This document shows positions 15,194 through 19,901 of a stretch of 19,901 nt of DNA, in pieces. The notes beneath the pieces were generated by a model. It had not been told where the DNA came from. It searched no databases and saw only the letters and a program-made list of their open reading frames with translations. The position numbers and the translations under genes were made by a program. The stretch spans positions 1 through 19,901 of the forward strand of contig DCWG01000142.1 of the NCBI GenBank assembly GCA_002327525.1. Direction: 5' to 3'. The stretch is from Gammaproteobacteria bacterium UBA2168. GTDB taxonomy: Bacteria > Pseudomonadota > Gammaproteobacteria > Pseudomonadales > Azotimanducaceae. The stretch's first letter is position 1. Each line of letters begins with the position of its first letter.

Positions 15194-15460
15194 GTGGTGA
15201 CGGGATCCACCAATCGGGGTTCCTGTCAATACGCGCTCGCGGAAGAATTTGGCCTCAGCCGTAAACGAATCAAGCATCACAGCTTCGGATCTGGAATTCG
15301 CTTCTGTACGGGCGCGCCCCTTGCCCGCATGGAAGCGCGTGCGGCCCTTCGGCCATTTCTGAACAGATTTGCGGAACTCGGGCGCGCGCGTGGTGAGGAC
15401 GAACGGGTTGCCTCACACCTGCCACGAGGGTTCCACCACCTGTGGCTCGAACTCAACTAG
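15194..15460 (+). pseudogene. Cytochrome P450, C-terminal fragment with heme-binding loop
   Basis: The last 88 residues of a bacterial P450 survive. STNRGSCQY matches the region before the heme loop, FGSGIRFCTGAPLARMEARA is the heme-binding signature F-x-x-G-x-R-x-C-x-G with the proximal Cys, and RGFHHLWLELN is a typical end. About 300 upstream residues, including the I-helix and E-x-x-R, are missing. The fragment begins about 55 bp from the opposite-strand DUF2182 remnant. P450s commonly sit with EthD proteins and dehydrogenases, so a catabolic locus may have been lost here. Confidence 0.83.
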
Positions 15461-15551
15461 GAAGATTCTGGTTCCAGTGCCCGGTCATGTTTCTGACACA
15501 CACCAGCGCTTACTGTATCTTCCCCACTACACACATGGCAGGGATCCCACT

Positions 15552-16025
15552 ATGCCCCGCTGGTTGACCTATGTTCTCGTCGCGTTCGTCGTGGTGTCGC
15601 TTGGTGTAGCCCTGGCAGCTCCAATCGGCCCTATGCCTGGTATCCGTCTCGGTGGGAATTCGGCCACCGCACCGGCCCGGTGGTCCTCAGCGACTCTACC
15701 CGAGGAAGTCCACCTCGCAACCTACGCGGGAACGCTGCCCCACGTCGTAATCATCTGGGTTGTGGAGACTGATAACCGTCTGTACGTCATCGGTGCTCCG
15801 GACAGTACCTGGGTGGAGGGGGCTACACGTTCTCCCGATGTTCGGCTGAGAATCGATGAAAACGTATACGACATGCGGGCAACCCGAATCGAATCGAGCC
15901 GTCAGGACGTCTTCCAGGCGGCCATAGACCGGTACAAGGACAACTATCCCGAGATCATCGCGGGTTTTCCTCCGATCGCGGAGTTCTCTCAGGGAGCTGC
16001 CCTGTTCGAACTTTCCAGACGATAG
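15552..16025 (+). CDS. Exported protein of unknown function (157 aa)
   Basis: An intact frame with ATG at 15552 and AGGGA 8 nt upstream. The product opens with a basic-plus-hydrophobic signal or anchor (MPRWLTYVLVAFVVVSLGVALA), then about 125 soluble residues. The core strand pattern (HVVIIWVVETDNRLYVIGAP, then RLRIDENVYDMRATRIE) looks like a small beta-barrel such as the FMN-binding split barrel, but no cofactor motif is visible, so the fold is a guess. It would sit in or face the periplasm. It stands alone between two remnants and may be functional. Confidence 0.6.
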   Translation: MPRWLTYVLVAFVVVSLGVALAAPIGPMPGIRLGGNSATAPARWSSATLPEEVHLATYAGTLPHVVIIWVVETDNRLYVIGAPDSTWVEGATRSPDVRLRIDENVYDMRATRIESSRQDVFQAAIDRYKDNYPEIIAGFPPIAEFSQGAALFELSRR

Positions 16026-16226
16026 GACTCCCGCGTCACGGTCCTTGTCTCCAATGGAGGAGGACGTCGATCCGCCGCACGGCAACCCCGCAGTGGCGGA
16101 ACTAGTCCGGGTTTGATCAGCTATTCGTCGGCGGACAGAAGATCATGACCTGGTCGTGTGCCCGTTTTATAGGTCTCAGCCAGCACCAGTACTCACCTCG
16201 TCATGAGCAAAAGCCTGAAAGCTTGA
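16026..16226. other. Intergenic stretch before the serine hydrolase remnant
   Basis: No gene, hairpin or promoter pattern is recognised here. A TGA at 16224-16226 sits in the reading frame of the downstream hydrolase remnant, so the missing 5' half does not continue into this stretch. Confidence 0.5.
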
Positions 16227-17392
16227 CATGCAACCGGCTATCGATTCCGGGAAGGCCAGTTCGAGTCGAGCGATTACGAGTACTTCATGGACATTCCCGC
16301 GGGCCACATGAGCACAACCGCGGATGACATGACGCGGTTCATGCTGGCCCATCTCAATCTGGGTACGCTCAATTCCCGCCAGATTCTGAGCACAGAGACA
16401 GCCTCGAGGATGCGGGAGCCGCTGTTCGATTCTCATCCAGGCATTTTGCCGATGCTGCACGGGTTGTACCGATCAGATCGAAATGGCCTTGAAATTTGCG
16501 GTCATGGGGGCGACGTCAATCAGTTTCACAGCAATCTCTCGCTAATTCCGGAACACAACCTCGACCTCTTTGTTTCCTTCAATTCGGACCCAGGGGCTGG
16601 TGCGCGGGGCATACTGGTTGCCGCCTTCATTGATCACTTTCTTGGTGGCGACCACTTGCGCCAGGCACCGCAACCAATCGAGACAGACCTCGAACCCTAC
16701 ACCGGTGAGAATGTTGCGCTGCGAGGAATTACTCGACATTCGAGAAGTTGTCGGCGTTGGTGAACGCCACCACGGTCTCGGCTCAGGACAACGAACTGCT
16801 TTTGGTAAACGGAGGTGTCGGTCGCTGGATCCCTACAGCCGAAAATCGATTCAGCGCAAAGTATACGGACCAGACAATGGTCTTCGAGCGGAATGTCGAT
16901 GGTGTAGTCACTCACATGATTCTCAATACACCACTTGGTTCTCTCAGGCGCATGAATGGCATCGATTCGCCTCGACTCCAGCGCGTACTTCTGGCCGCAG
17001 TGCTGATTACAGCTCTGCTCACGATCGTCGGTTACGGGTATCGGGGTTGGCAGCGTGCATCAGGTGAGGTACGCATCCCGAAACGGAACGTGATGATCAC
17101 CTGGATCCATTGCGTGCTGCTCATCGGGCTCTACGGGTACCTGGTGATGAAACTCAACGGTGACGTGCGGGAGTTCAGCTACGGCATGCCACCTACCACA
17201 CATGCAGTGATATTGTTGATGTCGGCAAACCTCCTACTGGGTTTTGTTGTCATCTGGCGTTCGGGTCGGCATTGCTCGACTGGTCAGGGTAGTACCATGA
17301 CCAGGGTTCGTTATATGTTCGTAGCCCTGGCTGCGGTGATCAACACATGGATCTGCTGGTACTTCAACATCATCGCCTATTTGTTTCAGTAG
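16227..17392 (+). pseudogene. Serine hydrolase (class C beta-lactamase/PBP-like) remnant with a membrane tail
   Basis: The first frame starts inside the protein at GYRFREGQFESSDYEYF and keeps the C-terminal half of the beta-lactamase-like domain (AGHMSTTADDMTRFMLAHL, then HGGDVNQFHSNLSLIPE, whose H-G-G stands for the K-T-G box). The S-x-x-K nucleophile and Y-x-N motifs are missing. Near 16715 a frameshift moves to a second frame continuing RNYSTFEKLSALVNAT and a soluble segment, then about four membrane helices up to 17392. Whole proteins of this kind (600-plus residues) are exported esterases or peptidases anchored by those helices. Both the 5' truncation and the frameshift argue for a pseudogene. 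Confidence 0.82.
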
Positions 17393-17531
17393 GTGAGAGA
17401 CCGCTTCCCGACAGTGTTGCGGTAGTGGGCAAGGTCGCTAACTCTATCTCCCTTACAAGTTAGCAAGGCCAACTGAGGAGCGTTTCGAGTAGGAGCAGAA
17501 CTACGTTCCTTCAGCGAAAAGGAGGTGGCGG

Positions 17532-17918
17532 CTACTTTGAATCTGCCCGGTCTTGGAATTTAACCGCATCGACCACAAACCGGGTATGAGTCCCCTCGGC
17601 GATTTTCTCTTTCGCATCGCGTGCGCTAACCTGGAATTCGAGTTTCCGGCCTTCGACACCAACCACTTCAGCCGTGGCGGTTACTTCCATCCCTTCAGGC
17701 GTTGCCGCCAGATGAGTCACATCCAGAGCCGACCCCACCGTCGTAGTGCCGTCCTCCATCCTGCCCTCAAGAGCAGCGACCGCCGTTTTCTCGAGTAACA
17801 GGATGAGTTCGGGTGTCGCGAATACGGCAACCGATCCGCTGCCAACACTCACGGCCAACATATCCCTGCTCACTACCTGCCCGAGTTCAGCCGACAGACC
17901 AACCAGCGATTCCGACAT
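17532..17918 (-). CDS. FlK-like hotdog thioesterase
   Basis: A 128-residue, single-domain protein of the thioesterase family that includes the fluoroacetyl-CoA thioesterase FlK. It has FATPELILLLEKTAV, then TTVGSALDVTHLAATPEGM and a strand ending EGTHTRFVVD. The catalytic residues of FlK (Thr42, Glu50, His76) align with Thr35, Glu43 and His69 here, with spacings of 8 and 26 exactly kept. It should hydrolyse a short acyl-CoA in the cytoplasm; fluoroacetate use is not implied, as most relatives have other substrates. The ATG at 17918 has AAGGGA 7 nt upstream. It stands alone with its own likely promoter. Confidence 0.9.
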   Translation of the reverse strand: MSESLVGLSAELGQVVSRDMLAVSVGSGSVAVFATPELILLLEKTAVAALEGRMEDGTTTVGSALDVTHLAATPEGMEVTATAEVVGVEGRKLEFQVSARDAKEKIAEGTHTRFVVDAVKFQDRADSK

Positions 17919-17948
17919 AGCAACATCCCTTCCATAGCGATCGTATCG

Positions 17949-17977
17949 AGTATGAAGTGTGATTGGGTGGGTGCCAA
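17949..17977 (-). promoter_or_regulatory. Likely sigma70 promoter of the FlK-like gene
   Basis: On the minus strand TTGGCA (17977-17972, 5 of 6 consensus), a 17-nt spacer and CATACT (17954-17949, 4 of 6) lie about 30 nt upstream of the start. The spacing is ideal. Confidence 0.4.
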
Positions 17978-18098
17978 CGCGCTAACCGACAATCTCTGTC
18001 GCTCGCAGGGAGTCGTGTTCGCTCGTACGTCACGTTCATCACCCACGCCGGAGCGCATTTCTACCGTTTCGCGCCGGCAATGGATCGACTTTCCACCC

Positions 18099-18519
18099 TC
18101 ATGTACGCCTTTCGCCCGCATCCGCCAAAACCGATCTAGCCATTGCCAATCGGTCCCTTCGACGTACAGGCATTCTATTCCACTGAGTGGCCAGCGCACC
18201 GAGCGCGATTGCCAGCACCCAGGCACGCCCGCGCAACCACTCGGCGTCGCTTACGCCACGCCGGCTACGGAACACGTCCCGTGCCGGTGAATCAAACAAC
18301 TCCAGGCACCATGGAGGTCGACGGTGGGGCCCCCCACAGCCAGACTGCCAAAATCCAGCACGCCACTCAACCGGCCATCGGTGAGCAACAGATTTTCCGC
18401 GACAAGGTCGCTGTGATATCAGAGGTCGTCACCTGCTTCGTTAGCTCCTGGCACATGCAGTGCTTCCGACCAGACAGCCAGGGCAAAGCCCAGATCGAGA
18501 TCGATGCCGTCGATCGAAC
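18099..18519 (-). pseudogene. Aminoglycoside phosphotransferase-like kinase remnant
   Basis: Segments in several minus-strand frames fit an APH-fold kinase. SIDGIDLDLGFALAVWSEAL comes first, then the catalytic Brenner loop HSDLVAENLLL and the metal-binding VLDFGSLAVG, and lastly PARDVFRSRRGV to the end with RAWVLAIALGALATQWNRMP. At least three frameshifts break it: near 18418, and two between 18280 and 18330. The N-terminal lobe is gone, and its first remaining base abuts the HpaB-like fragment on the other strand. Intact relatives phosphorylate small molecules such as aminoglycosides or sugars; none is expected here. Confidence 0.78.
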
Positions 18520-18708
18520 GGCATCGGTGCCGAGGAGCGCTCAGCGGTCTACCGGCTGGCCCGGGACTTCGTGGGTTCCACCTTCGGCGGCCGGAACGAA
18601 CTCTACGAACGCTACTACTTCGGCTCGGGAAGCCGCCACATTGGCGCAATGCACCTGAACGCAGACCGGACGCGAGCTAACGAGCTCGTAAATCGAATGC
18701 TCGTCTGA
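18520..18708 (+). pseudogene. 4-hydroxyphenylacetate 3-hydroxylase (HpaB-like) C-terminal fragment
   Basis: The final 62 residues resemble the C-terminus of the HpaB family of FADH2-dependent monooxygenases: EERSAVYRLARDFVGSTFGG, RNELYERYYFGSG, and a last helix DRTRANELVNRML. A complete enzyme has about 480-520 residues. The left end abuts the kinase remnant at 18519/18520. The fragment has no start of its own and is a deletion relic. Confidence 0.75.
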
Positions 18709-18764
18709 CCAGCAGGGAAGCAGGAGATAGCGAAGGCACGCCAAGAACGACGACCACGCTGCTG

Positions 18765-18781
18765 CCCGTCCCCTTTTCGCC
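18765..18781. repeat. 17-bp direct repeat, copy 1
   Basis: CCCGTCCCCTTTTCGCC occurs here and, without mismatch, at 19697-19713. The two copies flank the cyclase gene on both sides in the same orientation. Confidence 0.85.
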
Positions 18782-18799
18782 CCTGCTTGAGGAGGAACG

Positions 18800-19576
18800 T
18801 CACTCGTCTAGAATCGCTACGGCGCGTGTCCATCCTGCCGAGGCCCCCCGGATCTTGTGGGGAAAGCAGGAGACAGTGAAGCCGTACGCCGGCAGCACTT
18901 CCAGGTTGTGCATCTTCTCGATGTGACAGTAGCCGATCTCGCGGCCGGCTTTGTGCCCCTCCCAGATAATGCTGGCATCACCGCTCACCTCGTATTTCTC
19001 ACGGGTGTACTCGAAGGGCGCATCCCAGCTCCAGCCGTCAATGCCGGTCACCCGCACACCCCGTTCCAGCAGATACAGGGTTGCGTCGTGCCCCATACCG
19101 CAGCCGTATGACACGTAGTCGTTCTGGCCATAGCGCTTACCCGCTGCCGTATTGACTAGCACGATATCGAGCGCTTTCAGCTCATAGCCGATGCGTGCGA
19201 GTTCCTTCCGCACGTCCTGTGCCGTGACCACGTAGCCGTTCGGCTTATCGCGAAAATCCAGCTTCACCCCGTCGCCGAAGCACCATTCCAACGGAACTTC
19301 GTCGATGGTGATGGCGCGCTCACCGCCGTTCATTGTGGAAGCGAAGTGATAGGGCGCATCGAGGTGCGTGCCGTTGTGGGTGCTGAGCTGCACACGCTCG
19401 ACCGCCCAGCCTTCGGCATCGGGCAATTCTTCGGCGGTGACTCCGGGAAAGGAGGCGACCATACCAGCAATGCCCTGCTGGTGATCGATGTAGGTGATCT
19501 CTGGCTGCATGCCGGGCGGGTCAGAAATGACGTCGCTCTCCAGGTAGATGGAAAGATCGATGAATCTGCGTGCCAT
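18800..19576 (-). CDS. Cyclase family metal-dependent hydrolase
   Basis: A full-length 258-residue member of the cyclase family (PF04199; includes bacterial kynurenine formamidase). The metal-site motif H-x-G-T-H-x-D-x-P-x-H-F is complete as HNGTHLDAPYHF near residue 66. The first residues, RRFIDLSIYLESDV, match the family's opening D-L-S strand, and the C-terminal G-x-D-G-W-x-W-D region (IDGWSWDAPF) completes the fold. Relatives open amide or lactone rings with divalent metals (for example N-formylkynurenine or isatin) in the cytoplasm; the substrate here is unknown. The ATG at 19576 follows AGGACAGGGCT, an acceptable ribosome site. It is a single gene, flanked by 17-bp direct repeats. Confidence 0.93.
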   Translation of the reverse strand: MARRFIDLSIYLESDVISDPPGMQPEITYIDHQQGIAGMVASFPGVTAEELPDAEGWAVERVQLSTHNGTHLDAPYHFASTMNGGERAITIDEVPLEWCFGDGVKLDFRDKPNGYVVTAQDVRKELARIGYELKALDIVLVNTAAGKRYGQNDYVSYGCGMGHDATLYLLERGVRVTGIDGWSWDAPFEYTREKYEVSGDASIIWEGHKAGREIGYCHIEKMHNLEVLPAYGFTVSCFPHKIRGASAGWTRAVAILDE

Positions 19577-19901
19577 AGCCCTGTCCTGTCTGGGGAGATC
19601 AGAGTTTACCTGTGCTCACGTGTGTTTGATCTGACCGGGTAGGAAGATCGTGTCGACCAAATCGACTTCACCCTTGAGAATAGTCTACCCGTCCTACCCG
19701 TCCCCTTTTCGCCAGTTTACTTTCGGCTGCTCTGAGGTTTAGCACCCTGAAGCCGAGCTTCACCTGCATGACGGCCCCAGCGCGGTGGATGTGGTGATGC
19801 GTCAGAACAATCTCCCTCAGGCAATAGATGCGGCCAACCAGAGCTCGACCATCTCTTGTGCCTGCGAAAAAAACCGGCATCAGAATTCGTCAAACCAGTG
19901 C
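19577..19901. other. Right-end stretch without a recognised gene
   Basis: Apart from the 17-bp repeat copy, I see no gene here that I can support. The minus-strand frame 19668-19880 (70 codons) has no family match and no ribosome site. A plus-strand frame from about 19751 stays open to the window edge but is also unrecognised. The upstream control region of the cyclase gene should lie in the first 100 bases. Confidence 0.45.
19697..19713. repeat. 17-bp direct repeat, copy 2
   Basis: This is the second exact copy of CCCGTCCCCTTTTCGCC, 932 bp after the first. Just before it, TACCCGTCC occurs as an immediate 9-bp tandem pair. Confidence 0.85.

Noticed and set aside
17437..17464. Hairpin GCTAAC/GTTAGC after the hydrolase remnant
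   Set aside because: The stem is only 6 bp with a 16-nt loop and no T-run, so it is too weak to call.
19668..19880. Minus-strand ORF of 70 codons at the right end
   Set aside because: It has no ribosome site or known motif, and its 3' end includes the 17-bp repeat, so I do not call it a gene.

Overview
The window reads as chromosomal DNA of a GC-rich, Gram-negative, probably marine or environmental gammaproteobacterium. That rests on the gene families present: an SPII-type lipoprotein signal, a YccA-family protein, DUF3300, a TCR/Tet-type MFS relic, DUF2182, EthD proteins and GrdB-like proteins. The placement is an inference from family content, not a measured phylogeny. No tRNA, rRNA, CRISPR array or intact transposase was found.

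Layout. 1-860: the 3' end of a VWA (NorD-like) gene converges on a YccA/Bax-inhibitor-1 membrane protein. 973-2610: a DUF3300 secreted protein whose 3' end runs into a decayed MFS transporter. 2737-4621: a two-gene operon of a medium-chain dehydrogenase/reductase and a duplicated-EthD protein. 4634-7606: minus-strand polysaccharide glycosyltransferases, one intact, one frameshifted and one a relic. 7608-10485: an S9 prolyl-oligopeptidase-type lipoprotein with a PARP-type zinc-finger gene one base behind it, and a truncated inorganic pyrophosphatase relic upstream. 10681-12098: a membrane-protein fragment, a tiny membrane protein and a selenoprotein of the glycine-reductase B family. 12396-14803: a P1-family aminopeptidase overlapping a sodium:solute symporter. 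14859-18708: gene remnants (DUF2182, P450, serine hydrolase, aminoglycoside phosphotransferase-like, HpaB-like) around two intact genes, a signal-peptide protein of 157 aa and a FlK-like thioesterase. 18800-19576: an intact cyclase-family hydrolase.

The most notable item is the gene at 11241-12098. It reads straight through an in-frame TGA in a U-x-x-C redox motif, and the TGA is followed at the right distance by a hairpin that fits the bacterial SECIS model. Annotation that treats TGA only as a stop would split it into two short ORFs. The second is the small protein with two PARP-type zinc fingers, unusual in bacteria. It lies 1 nt behind a peptidase gene and carries both a poly-A frameshift and a 13-bp slippage expansion at its 3' end.

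The third theme is decay. About nine genes in under 20 kb are truncated, frameshifted or both, often with broken ends abutting (for example 18519/18520). This suggests a lineage undergoing gene loss. Some single-base frameshifts could be assembly errors, but the truncated genes cannot be explained that way.
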